A stretch of DNA of 64,000 nucleotides, from NCBI GenBank assembly GCA_000198515.1, contig FP929140.1:1524527-1588526 (forward strand). Reading direction: 5' to 3'. This document shows positions 15,638 through 25,753 of the stretch, one piece after another. Source of the stretch: a gamma proteobacterium HdN1. Lineage in GTDB: Bacteria; Pseudomonadota; Gammaproteobacteria; Pseudomonadales; Ketobacteraceae. The translations under genes were made by a program, and so were the position numbers. Position 1 is the first letter of the stretch. Each line of letters begins with the position of its first letter. The notes beneath the pieces were generated by a model. That model did no database searches. It was not told the DNA's origin and saw nothing but the letters and a program-made list of their open reading frames with translations.

Positions 15638-17905
15638 ATGGCTGTGAGCGCGGCTTTACTGACAGCGTTATCGGTGCGGCTGCACGCCAAAACGCGCGAT
15701 CTGGAATGCGCTACAAGCGCGGCAACTGCCTTACCTAAGGCGTTTCTTTTCGCTGCGCTGTTTTTTATCATGCTCGTAGCGACTGCGGCGGCCGGCGCAG
15801 CGCCTGAACCGATTCGATCCAATATCAGCCCTTTAGAAGGCGGTATTCAATATGTCGTAGAAGATGTGGGGCGTTATAATCTTGCGCTGAGCATTTTCTA
15901 TTTGGAAGATCGTAATCAAGCACTGGATTTTCATTCAGTGCGCTCCAAAGTGCTGCATTTTCAGCAAAATCAGCAAAAGGTGATGTCGCTTGGCTACGTG
16001 GATTCGACGTACTGGCTCAAAATAACGGTTGAGAGTCGCGATTTGACGGATACCCACTGGCTTTTGGAGTTTGATGGGCTGGCGCGCTCACTGGATGAGG
16101 TAGATGCGTGGCTTCCGGATGGGCAGGGGAGGCACGCTAGCCCAAAGTGGCATTACCACCATTACCGATCGGGCGATCGGGTAGCGTTTGATGAGCGCAG
16201 CCTTCGACACCACGCGATGATGTTCCCTGTCGTGCTGCCACCGAAGCAGCCCGTAACCCTGTATTTTCGTGTGCGCACCAACGGTACCTTGCAGGTGCCA
16301 ACAATATTGTGGTCTACAGGGTACTATGCAGAGGTAAGCCACACTGCCGATCTTCAGGAAGGCGTATTTTATGGCATTCTGATCGTAATGGTATTTTATA
16401 ACGCCTTTATTTTTCTGATTGTGCGCGACGTAAGCTACCTCTATTACGTTGCCTATCTAATTTGCGTGGTTGGCTTTTCGGTTTCTTTGAAGGGCCTAGG
16501 GCTTGAATACCTCTGGCCAGAGTCGCCGAACTGGAATAATAAGAGCAATTTGATCTTTGCTAGCCTGGCGAATTTGTTTCTTATTTCCTTTGCGATTTGT
16601 TTTCTGCAAACCAAGATCAATGCACCGCGTTTGCATAGGGTGCTCGTTGTGCTAGTTGGAACCAGCACTGCACTGGTCCCCGTGGTGATCTTTGCCAGCC
16701 ATTCTGTGATTGCGATGTGCCTTTCAATTCAGTACGTATTCTCCGTGGGGGTCGTATTATGCGCTGCGTCTATCGCCTTGGGGCATGGGTATATGGCAGC
16801 GCGCTATTATTTATTGGCGTGGCTTGGCGTGTTGGTTGCGGTGCTCGCGTGGGTGTTGAACAGTTTCAGTGTGATCGACAATTCTTGGGTGGGTGCCTAT
16901 AGCTTCCAATTAGGCACCGTTATACAGGTGGTGATGTTCTCATTCGCCTTGGCAGACCGAATCAACTTAATGCGCCATGATCGTGAAGCCGCGATTCATC
17001 TTCAGCTAGAACATGCAGACAAGCTGGTGATGCTATCGAATATGTTCGAGAAGTTCGTTCCAAAACAGTTTTTAAGTAGAATTGCGCGTCGCGGAATTGA
17101 AAATATAGAGCTTGGAAAAGCAGAGGATGAAGTGATCTCGGTGATGTTTGCCGATATTCGAGGCTTCACGTCTCTTTCCGAAGCGATGAGCCCGCAGGAG
17201 TTGCTGAATTTCCTGAACTCGTATTTTTCGCGAATTGACGGCGTAATCCACAGAAACCGAGGATTTATTGACAAATTTCTTGGCGATGGCGCAATGGCGA
17301 TTTTTGAAGGAGATGAAGCTTTCAAGAGCGCTCGACATGCCGTAAAAGCCGCGATCGAAATGCAATGTGATCTTGTTGAATACAATCAATACCGTGAAAA
17401 TTCAGGGTATCAGGCAGTCGCTGTAGGGATTGGTATCAATACTGGAAACGTGGTGATCAGTACCGTAGGCTCGCATGAACGTATGGATTCTACGGTGCTT
17501 GGTGATAACGTCAACCTTGCTTCACGTTTGCAAGAATTAACCAAGATATTTGGCGTAAAAATCATTATCTCCGAACAAACCCAAGCTGGCCTCGCAGGGG
17601 ATACCCAGTTCTTGCTGCGAGAGTTGGGTGATGTATTAGTGCGAGGCCGCCAAGCTCCAGTGCGCCTGTATGAAGTATTCAATACCGATTCAGAACAACA
17701 CCAACAAGATAAGCTCACAGCATTGCCCACGCATCGCATTGCGCTGGAATGCTTTCGGCGAGGCGAGTGGGCGTGGGCAAGAATGCTGTGGGACGATTGC
17801 CAGCGGCGTTATCCTTACGATTCAGTTTATCTTTATATGTTGGAGCGCTGTGATTTGCACTTGCTGAATGTGGAGCAGGCGACTGCGGAAAATACGGCGT
17901 TGTAG
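15638..17905 (+). CDS. 7TMR-DISM class III adenylate/guanylate cyclase
   Basis: The 755-residue membrane protein has an N-terminal anchor, a periplasmic 7TMR-DISMED2 sensor (about 60-235, with DSTYWLKITVES), a seven-helix 7TMR-DISM module (about 240-450, VFYGILIVMVFYNAF, RDVSYLYYVAYL, GLGLEYLWPESP), then a class III cyclase domain (about 490-690). Metal-binding motifs FADIRGFTSLSE and DKFLGDGAMAIF and the TVLGDNVNLASRLQ loop are intact, so it should be active. Substrate choice (ATP or GTP) cannot be fixed by eye. GGAGGGG seven bases upstream supports the ATG. The same sensor layout recurs in the kinase at 49269-52754. The periplasmic ligand is unknown. Confidence 0.92.
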   Translation: MAVSAALLTALSVRLHAKTRDLECATSAATALPKAFLFAALFFIMLVATAAAGAAPEPIRSNISPLEGGIQYVVEDVGRYNLALSIFYLEDRNQALDFHSVRSKVLHFQQNQQKVMSLGYVDSTYWLKITVESRDLTDTHWLLEFDGLARSLDEVDAWLPDGQGRHASPKWHYHHYRSGDRVAFDERSLRHHAMMFPVVLPPKQPVTLYFRVRTNGTLQVPTILWSTGYYAEVSHTADLQEGVFYGILIVMVFYNAFIFLIVRDVSYLYYVAYLICVVGFSVSLKGLGLEYLWPESPNWNNKSNLIFASLANLFLISFAICFLQTKINAPRLHRVLVVLVGTSTALVPVVIFASHSVIAMCLSIQYVFSVGVVLCAASIALGHGYMAARYYLLAWLGVLVAVLAWVLNSFSVIDNSWVGAYSFQLGTVIQVVMFSFALADRINLMRHDREAAIHLQLEHADKLVMLSNMFEKFVPKQFLSRIARRGIENIELGKAEDEVISVMFADIRGFTSLSEAMSPQELLNFLNSYFSRIDGVIHRNRGFIDKFLGDGAMAIFEGDEAFKSARHAVKAAIEMQCDLVEYNQYRENSGYQAVAVGIGINTGNVVISTVGSHERMDSTVLGDNVNLASRLQELTKIFGVKIIISEQTQAGLAGDTQFLLRELGDVLVRGRQAPVRLYEVFNTDSEQHQQDKLTALPTHRIALECFRRGEWAWARMLWDDCQRRYPYDSVYLYMLERCDLHLLNVEQATAENTAL

Positions 17906-18079
17906 TGTAAGCGCCTCTATCCATGCCGTTAAGCTTGGCTGTTTCGCAGGAGCCAAACGAAAACCGATTCCCCACTGGTAAATAGCGCGCCACCGATTTG
18001 GAACAATGCCGAACGAGCGCTACATTTCAGACGTCCTTGCCGTCTTTGGCTTCGTCAAATCAACCACTTATTGCAAACG

Positions 18080-18511
18080 TTAGGGCTCTCGAAAAGGATT
18101 CACCACTTTGAGATTTCCAATGCTATGCGAGTGCTGCATATCTTCTGAATAAAGTATATTGCAGCCTGCTGATATTGCCGCTGCAATAATCAGAGAGTCA
18201 TAGAATGAATATCTCCACCTGTTTGCGATTTCAAGCGCTTGATGGAAAAGAGTTGCCGAGGAATATACCTCGCAAAGTGGCTCTAATACAGTACGAAGGT
18301 AGATCTGCGCATCAGACGTAGATAATGGGGTTTCAAATTTTCTGGTTGAGACGCTTAAAAATTCCTGAATTACTTGATAGCTTATTCTACCATTTCCATT
18401 ATTGAGCGCGTCACTTACAAGGTTTCTCGCAATATCCCGTTCTCTTAAATTCTTGTTGTCGAACGAATAGACAAGTATGTTTGTGTCTAGGAAATAGCTA
18501 TTATCGCTCAT
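18080..18511 (-). CDS. vapC: PIN-domain toxin, VapC family
   Basis: The 143-residue PIN nuclease has the acidic cluster of the family: FLDTNILVYSFD (D9), IQEFL (E near 49), FYDSLIIAAAISAGC (D near 109) and LYSEDMQ. VapC toxins cleave tRNA or rRNA and are held inactive by VapB. The start overlaps the antitoxin stop by 11 bp, which is typical of such pairs and implies translational coupling. Confidence 0.9.
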   Translation of the reverse strand: MSDNSYFLDTNILVYSFDNKNLRERDIARNLVSDALNNGNGRISYQVIQEFLSVSTRKFETPLSTSDAQIYLRTVLEPLCEVYSSATLFHQALEIANRWRYSFYDSLIIAAAISAGCNILYSEDMQHSHSIGNLKVVNPFREP

Positions 18512-18722
18512 TCAATTCGTCTCTACTGAATCGCTTGCTTGAATTGGCGTACGAAAGTCTTTGCATTAGCGTGTTGTAATCAATAGCTTTAGCCTCGGAA
18601 CTTACGTATCGTTCGAGCCATTGGCGGAATTGTTCATTAAGCGTGGATTTCTCGCGGCTGGCTTTTTCTCTCGCTTGTTGAATGAGCTTTTCTTCGGCGC
18701 TCAGGGTAATGTTTCTATTCAT
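18501..18722 (-). CDS. vapB: Antitoxin paired with the PIN toxin (VapB-like)
   Basis: The 73-residue product begins MNRNITLSAEEKLIQQAREKA, a ribbon-helix-helix-like start. It continues with an acidic toxin-binding tail (SSKRFSRDELNER). AGGTG seven bases before the ATG at 18722 favours it over a GTG nine bases upstream. A short dyad (GTGCAC...GTGTACAC, 18744-18764) lies just upstream and may be its own operator. Confidence 0.8.
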   Translation of the reverse strand: MNRNITLSAEEKLIQQAREKASREKSTLNEQFRQWLERYVSSEAKAIDYNTLMQRLSYANSSKRFSRDELNER

Positions 18723-18731
18723 TGCGATCAC

Positions 18732-19042
18732 CTAGCAGTAAATGTGCACGGTATTAGTGTACACGAACGTAGTGTTGCGTGCAATTGGCGCGGCTAAGCT
18801 ATTGATACCGCTTGCCCGAAGAGAAGTCTTCTCCCGCTACTCGTGGCTAACGAACGCAAATAAACGTGAACACACTATTCGAAGTCCGAAACGCCCCTGC
18901 CTACCAGAACAAAATGTTCGAAACACACGAAGCCGCTCTTGGGCGCATCTGCTAAATCGGTCGCAATAATGGCCCAAATTTTGCTGCATATCACGATTGA
19001 CAGGCATTGCCAGTAAAAGCCGAAGTCAGGTGAGGTGGTGAA
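18732..19042. other. Intergenic region between vapBC and flgF
   Basis: About 310 bases without a convincing gene. It holds the vapBC control region on the left and a sigma-54-type site for flgF on the right. Short frames here have no family features. Confidence 0.7.
18970..18985 (+). promoter_or_regulatory. Sigma-54 (RpoN) promoter candidate for flgF operon
   Basis: TGGCCCAAATTTTGCT has the GG (-24) and GC (-12) dinucleotides 12 bases apart, and the TGGC and TTGCT cores, of the sigma-54 consensus. It lies 57 bp before the flgF ATG. Confidence 0.6.
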
Positions 19043-19780
19043 ATGGATAAAGGTCTTTATATATCAATGACGGGTGCGCGAGAGGCCCTGCTGTCTCAGG
19101 ATACGCATGCCAATAATCTGGCGAACGCGTCGACGACGGGTTTTAAGGCCGATTATCAGCAATATCGAAGTATGCAGGTATTTGGCTCTTATTATCCATC
19201 AAGGGTTTACGCGCAGACGGAGCGTCCAGGCACGGATATGCGGGGCGGGAATTATATGACCACCGGACGAAATCTTGACGTTGCGGTAAGAGGAAAAGGG
19301 TGGATTGCGGTACTGGATGCTGAGGGCAAGGAAGCATTTACTCGTGCGGGAGATTTGGAGCGCGACTTAAACGGCACTCTGGTGACGGGATCTGGCCTTG
19401 CGGTGATGGGGAATGATGGCCCAATCGTTTTGCCAGAGTATCAGAAAATTGAAGTTGGCATGGATGGAAGCATCTCTGTCCGGGCGTTAGGGGAAGATGC
19501 GCTCGGTATGGTTGAAGTGAACCGGATTCGCCTTGTGAATCCAGATCCTAAGGCGCTAGAGAAGGGGGAAGATGGCCTTTTTCGGATGCGTGATGGCAGC
19601 GAGCCAGAGGCGAGTGCAGAGGTTGCGTTGGCGAATGGAATGCTGGAATCGTCCAACGTGAACCCGGTAAGTGAGCTGACTTCCGTGATTACGAGTTCTC
19701 GCTTGATGGAATTGAACGTGAAGATGTTGGCGACCTACAAAGAAAACGATCAGGTGGCGGCACGCATTCTGCAAGCGTGA
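19043..19780 (+). CDS. flgF: Flagellar proximal rod protein FlgF
   Basis: The 245-residue protein starts MDKGLYISMTGAREALLSQDTHANNLANASTTGFKADY, written here only as its key parts: the rod-protein ANNLANASTTGFKADY segment, a central GRNLDVAVRGKGWIAVL, and the C-terminal ASSN-type ESSNVNPVSELTSVI motif. It polymerises in the flagellar rod in the periplasm. It is the first gene of a collinear operon with flgG 33 bp downstream. flgBCDE, which often precede it, are absent; the operon starts here behind a sigma-54 site. Confidence 0.96.
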   Translation: MDKGLYISMTGAREALLSQDTHANNLANASTTGFKADYQQYRSMQVFGSYYPSRVYAQTERPGTDMRGGNYMTTGRNLDVAVRGKGWIAVLDAEGKEAFTRAGDLERDLNGTLVTGSGLAVMGNDGPIVLPEYQKIEVGMDGSISVRALGEDALGMVEVNRIRLVNPDPKALEKGEDGLFRMRDGSEPEASAEVALANGMLESSNVNPVSELTSVITSSRLMELNVKMLATYKENDQVAARILQA

Positions 19781-19813
19781 TGCTGGAGCGTATTGGTGAG
19801 TGGAGATTGACAA

Positions 19814-20599
19814 ATGAATGCAGCACTGTGGATTAGTAAATCGGGATTATCGGCACAGGATTTGAGGTTAAGCACCATCTCGAACAACTTGGCAAACGTT
19901 TCAACCACGGGATTTAAGCGTGACATTGCGGTATTTCAGGATCTCCTCTATCAGGTGCAGCGTCAGCCTGGCGGGCAGTCATCGCAGGATACGCAATTGC
20001 CGTCCGGTTTGCAGGTCGGTACTGGGGTAAAAACCGTTGCGACGAAAAAGCAGCATACAGAAGGCACGATTCAAACTACTGGACAAGCACTGGATGTTGC
20101 AATCATGGGGCGTGGGTTTTTCCAGGTTCTGATGCCGGATGGTGCGATTGCCTATACGCGAGATGGCGCATTTCAGCTGAGTGCGGAAGGTGATCTGGTG
20201 ACGGCTGAGGGGCTTTCGCTGGAGCCGGCGATCAACGTTCCAGAAGGATCTCAGTCAGTTACGATCGGCAATGACGGTACTGTAACCGCCGTGGATGGGC
20301 AGACCAAGCAGCAGATTGAAATTGGTAATATCCAGCTCGCAGATTTTGTGAATCCAGCGGGCCTTGAATCCGTAGGCTCCAATCTTTATCGCGAAACCGT
20401 TGCCAGCGGTGCTCCGACAGAGGCTCAACCTGGCACCGATGGAACTGGTACATTGCAACAAAATGCGCTGGAAGCATCGAACGTCAATGTGGTGGAAGAG
20501 CTGGTAAATATGATTGAAACCCAACGCGCTTACGAGATGAATTCCAAAGTGATTTCGACCGTTGATCAGATGCTTAGTTACGTAGGGCAACAGCTATAA
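19814..20599 (+). CDS. flgG: Flagellar distal rod protein FlgG
   Basis: The 261-residue protein has the expected FlgG length and motifs: MNAALWISKSGLSAQD, ISNNLANVSTTGFKRD, TGQALDVAIMGRGFFQV, and the C-terminal QNALEASNVNVVEELVNMIETQRAYEMNSK. FlgG forms the distal rod crossing the peptidoglycan and outer-membrane rings. It is followed by flgH in the same operon. Confidence 0.97.
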   Translation: MNAALWISKSGLSAQDLRLSTISNNLANVSTTGFKRDIAVFQDLLYQVQRQPGGQSSQDTQLPSGLQVGTGVKTVATKKQHTEGTIQTTGQALDVAIMGRGFFQVLMPDGAIAYTRDGAFQLSAEGDLVTAEGLSLEPAINVPEGSQSVTIGNDGTVTAVDGQTKQQIEIGNIQLADFVNPAGLESVGSNLYRETVASGAPTEAQPGTDGTGTLQQNALEASNVNVVEELVNMIETQRAYEMNSKVISTVDQMLSYVGQQL

Positions 20600-20621
20600 C
20601 GATGTTGAATAGGTGATTGAT

Positions 20622-21335
20622 ATGAATGATCTATTGAATATGCTCGGCCTCGTGTCGCTATTTTTTGCCGTTGCGATCCTTTCGGGTTGCGCCTCACAAA
20701 TGCCGAAGCCAGATGATCCACGTTATGCGCCGGTGTTTCCGCAGGCTCCGCAAACGGATATATCAAATACCGGCTCGATCTACGGAAATAGCATGGGTGT
20801 AAGCCTCTACGAAGATCAGCGTGCGAGGCGAGTGGGTGACATCCTAACGGTAATGCTACAGGAACGTACCAGCTCATCAAAAACGAGCGGTACAGATATG
20901 AGCAAGGATGACAGCAATAATATGCAGGTAAATTCAATTTTGGGGCTGACGCCAAAAACAAATTTACCCCTTGGATTAAGCAAGAGCGATTTGAGCCTGA
21001 ACTCGGATACTGATAGCAAGCGAAAATTCAAGGGTGCGGCAAAATCTGATCAAAGCAATCAGTTGCAGGGAAATATCACTGTAACGGTTACGCAGGTGAT
21101 GCCTAACGGAATTTTATACGTGCGCGGTGAAAAGTGGATTACCCTTGCAGAAGGGGATGAATATATCCGAATTCACGGCTTAGTGAGGACGGCCGATATC
21201 AACCCGGATAATACCGTTCAATCGAGCAAAATCGCCGACGCCCGCATTGCTTATGGAGCCACTGGAGACTTTGCGGATGTGAACCAGAAAGGCTGGCTTT
21301 CGAGGTTTTTCAGTAGCAAAATGTGGCCGCTCTAG
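20622..21335 (+). CDS. flgH: Flagellar L-ring lipoprotein FlgH
   Basis: The 237-residue protein has a lipoprotein signal with lipobox LSGC near residues 20-23, followed by SQMPKPDDPRYAPVFP. The family core is present: DQRARRVGDILTVMLQERTSSSK, GNITVTVTQVMPNGILYVRGEKWITLAEGDEYIRI split across two strands, and ARIAYGATGDFADVNQKGWLSRFF at the end. It forms the outer-membrane L-ring. AGGTG upstream favours the ATG at 20622 over a GTG nine bases before. Confidence 0.96.
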   Translation: MNDLLNMLGLVSLFFAVAILSGCASQMPKPDDPRYAPVFPQAPQTDISNTGSIYGNSMGVSLYEDQRARRVGDILTVMLQERTSSSKTSGTDMSKDDSNNMQVNSILGLTPKTNLPLGLSKSDLSLNSDTDSKRKFKGAAKSDQSNQLQGNITVTVTQVMPNGILYVRGEKWITLAEGDEYIRIHGLVRTADINPDNTVQSSKIADARIAYGATGDFADVNQKGWLSRFFSSKMWPL

Positions 21336-21412
21336 AGCGGATTGGAGCGCTTTGCAGAGAGATTCCGCTGGGAATTCAATGAGATTCAAGATCCGCTGTG
21401 GAGAGAAACGAT

Positions 21413-22516
21413 ATGTCGTACCGTCGCATTATTTCGATCGTTTGTGTATTGCTAATGAGCGGTATGGCTCATGCCGATCGCCTGAAGGATATTGTCGATA
21501 TTCAGGGTGTGCGGGAAAACCAGCTGATCGGTTACGGGCTTGTGGTCGGATTAAACGGGACGGGTGATAAGACGAGCCAAACACCTTTTACGGTTCAGAC
21601 ATTCAAAAATATGATGGCGCAGTTTGGCATCAGCGTGCCGCCGAATCTGGAACCAAAATTAAAGAACGTCGCAGCAGTTTCTGTGAACGCAAATCTTCCC
21701 GCTTTTGCAAAGCCTGGGCAGAAAATTGACATTACGGTTTCTTCCTTAGGCAACGCGACTAGTTTGCGGGGGGGAACGTTGTTAATGACGCCGCTCAAAG
21801 GAGCCGATGGCCGCGTATATGCTGTGGCACAGGGGGAGTTAGTCGTGGGTGGTTTTGGCGCAGAAGGCGCAGATGGCTCAAAAATTACGGTGAACGTTCC
21901 AAGCGCAGGGCGGATTCCAAGTGGCGCGACGGTTGAGGTTGCGTCGCCAAACCCATTTCAAACCGGAAATACGCTCACTTTTAACCTAAGAAATCCAGAC
22001 TTTACGACTGCCCGGCGTATCACAGACAGCATTAACCAGATGTTGGGGCAGGGCACAGCAAAATCCTTGGACGGTGCCTCCATTCAAGTTGCCGCGCCAG
22101 CAGATCCGTCGCAAAAAGTGATGTTTTTGTCCGTACTGGAGAACTTGGAAATTTCTCCAGGGGAGCCAAGTGCAAAAGTAATCATCAATTCAAGAACCGG
22201 TACGATTGTCATTGGTAGCGCGGTAAAGGTATTTCCTGCGGCAATTAGCCACGGTAATTTGACAGTGACGATCTCGGAGAACACGCAGGTTTCTCAGCCT
22301 AATGCGTTGGGTGGCGGTGCAACGGTGGTTGCTCCGCAGAGCCAAGTGGATGCAACTCAAGAGAATAACCGCATGTTTTTGTTTGAGGCGGGCACGACCT
22401 TGGATGATATCGTACGCGCAGTCAATCGTGTCGGCGTGGCTCCAGGCGATTTAATGGCGATCCTCGAAGCGCTCAAACAAGCCGGCGCATTGCGTGCAGA
22501 ACTGATCGTGATTTGA
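21413..22516 (+). CDS. flgI: Flagellar P-ring protein FlgI
   Basis: The 367-residue protein has a cleavable Sec signal ending in MAHA, then [32 protein letters not shown], the hallmark of FlgI (key parts IVDIQGVR and [11 protein letters not shown]). The C-terminus has [27 protein letters not shown], also typical. It forms the P-ring around the rod in the periplasm. GGAGAG eight bases before the ATG supports this start. Confidence 0.97.
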   Translation: MSYRRIISIVCVLLMSGMAHADRLKDIVDIQGVRENQLIGYGLVVGLNGTGDKTSQTPFTVQTFKNMMAQFGISVPPNLEPKLKNVAAVSVNANLPAFAKPGQKIDITVSSLGNATSLRGGTLLMTPLKGADGRVYAVAQGELVVGGFGAEGADGSKITVNVPSAGRIPSGATVEVASPNPFQTGNTLTFNLRNPDFTTARRITDSINQMLGQGTAKSLDGASIQVAAPADPSQKVMFLSVLENLEISPGEPSAKVIINSRTGTIVIGSAVKVFPAAISHGNLTVTISENTQVSQPNALGGGATVVAPQSQVDATQENNRMFLFEAGTTLDDIVRAVNRVGVAPGDLMAILEALKQAGALRAELIVI

Positions 22517-22644
22517 CTCGGGGAGTATTGGCTGCAAACGCGAATCGTAAGCCGCCAATGAATTCAGCCTGTTATCGAGAATGGCACACGGATTGCTCAG
22601 GTAAGGGGGATAGAGAAACCTCTGCCAAATGAGTGACAGTTGCC

Positions 22645-23616
22645 ATGATCAATCCTACGGTCGCAAGTTCAACTTCTTCCGTGCTGGACGCATCCAGTCT
22701 CAATCAGCTTCGTGAAGCGGGCGCTTCCGGCTCGTCTGAGCAGCGCCACGAGGCTTTGTTTAAAGCGGCGAAGCAGATGGAAAGCATCTTCATGGACATG
22801 GTCATGAAGAGCATGCGGCAGGCCGATGCGGTTTTCGCGGAAGGCAATATGCTAGAGAGCCAGGAGGGCGGTGTTTTTCGCGATATGTTGGATAAGGAAT
22901 ATTCCAATAAAATCGCAGGAAGTTCGCAGTTCGGTTTAGCGGAACAGATCGCACGCCAGCTGGATCCAGAATATGCGAAGACGCATCCATCCACGGTTGT
23001 ACGCAAGGCGCGACCTCAAGGGAATTCTTACTCAATCTCCGATGCGCCAACATTCTCGCTTCTAAAGCATCCACCGATGAGAAGCGCCAACACCACCGAT
23101 TCCTCACGGCGAGAAGATGCCTCAGGTGGTGTGTTAGATACGTCCAGCCCCACCGCGTTTATCAATAGTATTTTGCCGTACGCCAAGCGTGCAGCAAAAG
23201 AGCTTGGGATCGACGCGCGCGCGATTGTTGCGCAAGCGGCGCTCGAAACGGGTTGGGGCAAACACGTAATGAGCGATAAACAGGGAAATCAAAGTTTGAA
23301 TCTCTTTGGGATCAAGGCGGGCGGTTCGTGGAAAGGGGAGCGGGCAAAAGTTCAAACCACGGAGTTTCGGCAAAATGTTGCCGTTCGGGAGGTCGCAGAG
23401 TTCCGCAGTTATAACAGCCTAGATCATGTATTTGATGATTATGTGGATTTTCTCAAGAACAACCCACGTTATGCCGGCGCGCTGGAGCATTCTGGCGATG
23501 CTGCCCAGTGGGGCGCCCATCTTCAGAAAGCGGGATATGCGACGGATCCAGAGTATGGCAAAAAAATTGCAAGACTCGTGAATAGTGATGAAATTTCGTG
23601 GATTCCGAAGGGCTAG
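22645..23616 (+). CDS. flgJ: Two-domain flagellar rod cap/muramidase FlgJ
   Basis: The 323-residue protein carries the N-terminal rod-cap domain (AAKQMESIFMDMVMKSMRQAD and EYSNKIAGSSQFGLAEQIARQL), a variable linker (about 115-175), and the C-terminal glucosaminidase domain (IVAQAALETGWGKHVMSDKQGNQSLNLFGIKAGGSW). It caps the growing rod and opens the peptidoglycan. The fused form is typical of beta- and gammaproteobacteria. A GTG at 22633 is an alternative start; neither has a strong ribosome site. Confidence 0.95.
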   Translation: MINPTVASSTSSVLDASSLNQLREAGASGSSEQRHEALFKAAKQMESIFMDMVMKSMRQADAVFAEGNMLESQEGGVFRDMLDKEYSNKIAGSSQFGLAEQIARQLDPEYAKTHPSTVVRKARPQGNSYSISDAPTFSLLKHPPMRSANTTDSSRREDASGGVLDTSSPTAFINSILPYAKRAAKELGIDARAIVAQAALETGWGKHVMSDKQGNQSLNLFGIKAGGSWKGERAKVQTTEFRQNVAVREVAEFRSYNSLDHVFDDYVDFLKNNPRYAGALEHSGDAAQWGAHLQKAGYATDPEYGKKIARLVNSDEISWIPKG

Positions 23617-23645
23617 GCACGTCAAGTATTGATGGGTAGAAAGAT

Positions 23646-25652
23646 ATGGCGGATATAACACAGATTGGCTTGTCGGGTTTGATGGTCAGTAAGAGTGCGC
23701 TATCTACCACCAGCCACAATATCGTAAACGTAGGCACGGACGGCTATAGTCGCCAGCGCGTAGATATTAGTGCGATTGACCCAATCAAGCTGGGTGGAAA
23801 GTATATCGGCCAAGGTGCAATCGTGAATGGAATTTCACGAATCACCAATACCTTTCTAACAGACCAGCTACGCAGGGATACTCAGAATTTTAATTCTTAC
23901 GATTCTTACTTTGATTTTGCGGGAAGAGTGGACTCCCTGCTTGGCGATCAGTCAACGGCGATCACGCCGACGTTGCAAGGGTTTTTTAATTCGGTGCAAG
24001 ATTTGAATAATGATCCCGCGTCGATCCCTATTCGGCAGGTGATGCTTAGTGAAGCGAATGCGCTCACCAATCGGTTTAATACGGTCTATGAACAATTATA
24101 TCAACAGAACCAAGCGCTCAATACCGCAATGCAAACGATTACCTCCGAAATCACGGAGCGTGCCTCGGAGCTTGCAAGTTTGAATCTTGCGCTAAAAGTC
24201 GCGACGACGAACGGTGTAGGGGCACAGCCAAACGATCTTCTCGATCAGCGTGATCAGGCGTTAAAAGATTTATCCACCTTGGTGGGAATTAGCGTTTCCT
24301 ACAATCCTGATAACACAGTCGATGTGTCGGTCGGTACGGGGCAGCCCTTGGTGTTGGGTGGAGATTCTTTTCAACTCACTGCCGATGATAACGTCACAGG
24401 ATATAATCACCTTGGCGTTAAGCTGACCACGGCAAATTTGACTACGGATATTTCTTCGCAAATTAGTGGTGGGCGCCTAGGCGGGCTGCTTAAAGTACGA
24501 GATGAATTAATCGACCCCGTATTTAATGAGCTGGGGCGATTGTCTATGGTGATCTCTGATACGGTCAATAAGCAGCATAAGCTGGGGATGGATTTGAATA
24601 GCAATCTTGGAAACAATTTCTTTACCAATATCAATGAGCCGTGGATGACCTCATCCCGGGTTGCTACTGGGGTAAAAAATACGGGAAATGCTGGGTTTTC
24701 CGTAACAATTGATGATTCAACAAAGATTAAGGCCACCGATTATACCATGAGGTTTGATGGGACTAACCTCAACCTTGTCGATAACGCGACTGGTCAGCTA
24801 GCTGCTTCACTTACGCCGACGGGAGTGCCGCCTGAGTCTTTTGCGCTCGCTGGTGAGGGCTTTACGATTACGATTGAGAGTGGCACGTTGCAGGACGGTG
24901 ACATGTTTACGGTGGCGCCCACGCGAACTTACGCCAGTCAAGTCGGCGTTAAGGTGAATAACGTAGAGCAAATCGCTGCGGCATCCCCAGTTCGTACGAC
25001 ATGGCCTGCTGCAAATACCGGCCGTGGCTATGTTGAAAAAGTCATTGTCACCGAAACAGATGACCCCGTTACAGGCACTGCATTTGTGGGTGCGCGTGGT
25101 GTGCCTCCCACGTTGGCACTGCAGCCTCCCTATCAGATTGTATTCACGTCAGGCGCCACTTACGACGTGTATGACGCCACCAATATGGCGGCTCCGATTG
25201 CCAGCGGAACTTTCGTTCCCAACCAGTCCAATCTTTTGTTAGATGGCGCAGGGATTGTCGACTCCGGGTATGACGTTTCTTATAACGGCGTCCCTGTGAC
25301 TGGAGATATATTGAACATTGAGTATAACGCCGGGGGAATTACGGATAACCGAAATAGTGCCCTGCTTGGTGCGCTACGAACCTCGAAAACGGTGCTCGGA
25401 ACTTCCTCTTATCAGGAAACCTATGCAAAATTGGTCAGTGGTGTTGGTACTCGCACACGTGATGCGGGCATTGGGCAAGAGGCGTCTCAAAGCATCATGC
25501 GGCAAACTCAAGCACAGCGTGATGCAGTTTCGGCAGTCAATATGGATGAGGAAGCGGCTGATTTGATTAAGTTCCAGCAGCAGTATATGGCGACCTCAAA
25601 AATTATTCAGGTATCGCAGCAGCTCTTTGATGCAATTCTCGGAGTGGTCTGA
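23646..25652 (+). CDS. flgK: Flagellar hook-filament junction protein FlgK (HAP1)
   Basis: The 668-residue protein has the conserved N-terminus GLSGLMVSKSALSTTSHNIVNVGTDGYSRQRVD and C-terminus VNMDEEAADLIKFQQQYMATSKIIQVSQQLFDAILGVV of HAP1 (key parts only). The middle is longer than in E. coli (547 residues) and Thr/Gly-rich, consistent with surface domains. Secreted through the flagellar type III system, it joins hook to filament. It sits between flgJ and flgL. Confidence 0.96.
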   Translation: MADITQIGLSGLMVSKSALSTTSHNIVNVGTDGYSRQRVDISAIDPIKLGGKYIGQGAIVNGISRITNTFLTDQLRRDTQNFNSYDSYFDFAGRVDSLLGDQSTAITPTLQGFFNSVQDLNNDPASIPIRQVMLSEANALTNRFNTVYEQLYQQNQALNTAMQTITSEITERASELASLNLALKVATTNGVGAQPNDLLDQRDQALKDLSTLVGISVSYNPDNTVDVSVGTGQPLVLGGDSFQLTADDNVTGYNHLGVKLTTANLTTDISSQISGGRLGGLLKVRDELIDPVFNELGRLSMVISDTVNKQHKLGMDLNSNLGNNFFTNINEPWMTSSRVATGVKNTGNAGFSVTIDDSTKIKATDYTMRFDGTNLNLVDNATGQLAASLTPTGVPPESFALAGEGFTITIESGTLQDGDMFTVAPTRTYASQVGVKVNNVEQIAAASPVRTTWPAANTGRGYVEKVIVTETDDPVTGTAFVGARGVPPTLALQPPYQIVFTSGATYDVYDATNMAAPIASGTFVPNQSNLLLDGAGIVDSGYDVSYNGVPVTGDILNIEYNAGGITDNRNSALLGALRTSKTVLGTSSYQETYAKLVSGVGTRTRDAGIGQEASQSIMRQTQAQRDAVSAVNMDEEAADLIKFQQQYMATSKIIQVSQQLFDAILGVV

Positions 25653-25753
25653 TTCTTTCAGCGCTACATGGGTCTTTGATTGAAAACCATTGGCCGCACA
25701 CTCTCGATTTCGCGTAAAGATTGCTGCAAATTTTGGTGTGATAGGTGTAAATC

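Noticed and set aside
18782-18969. Small frame upstream of flgF
   Set aside because: No ribosome site or recognisable features; the region is better explained as control DNA.
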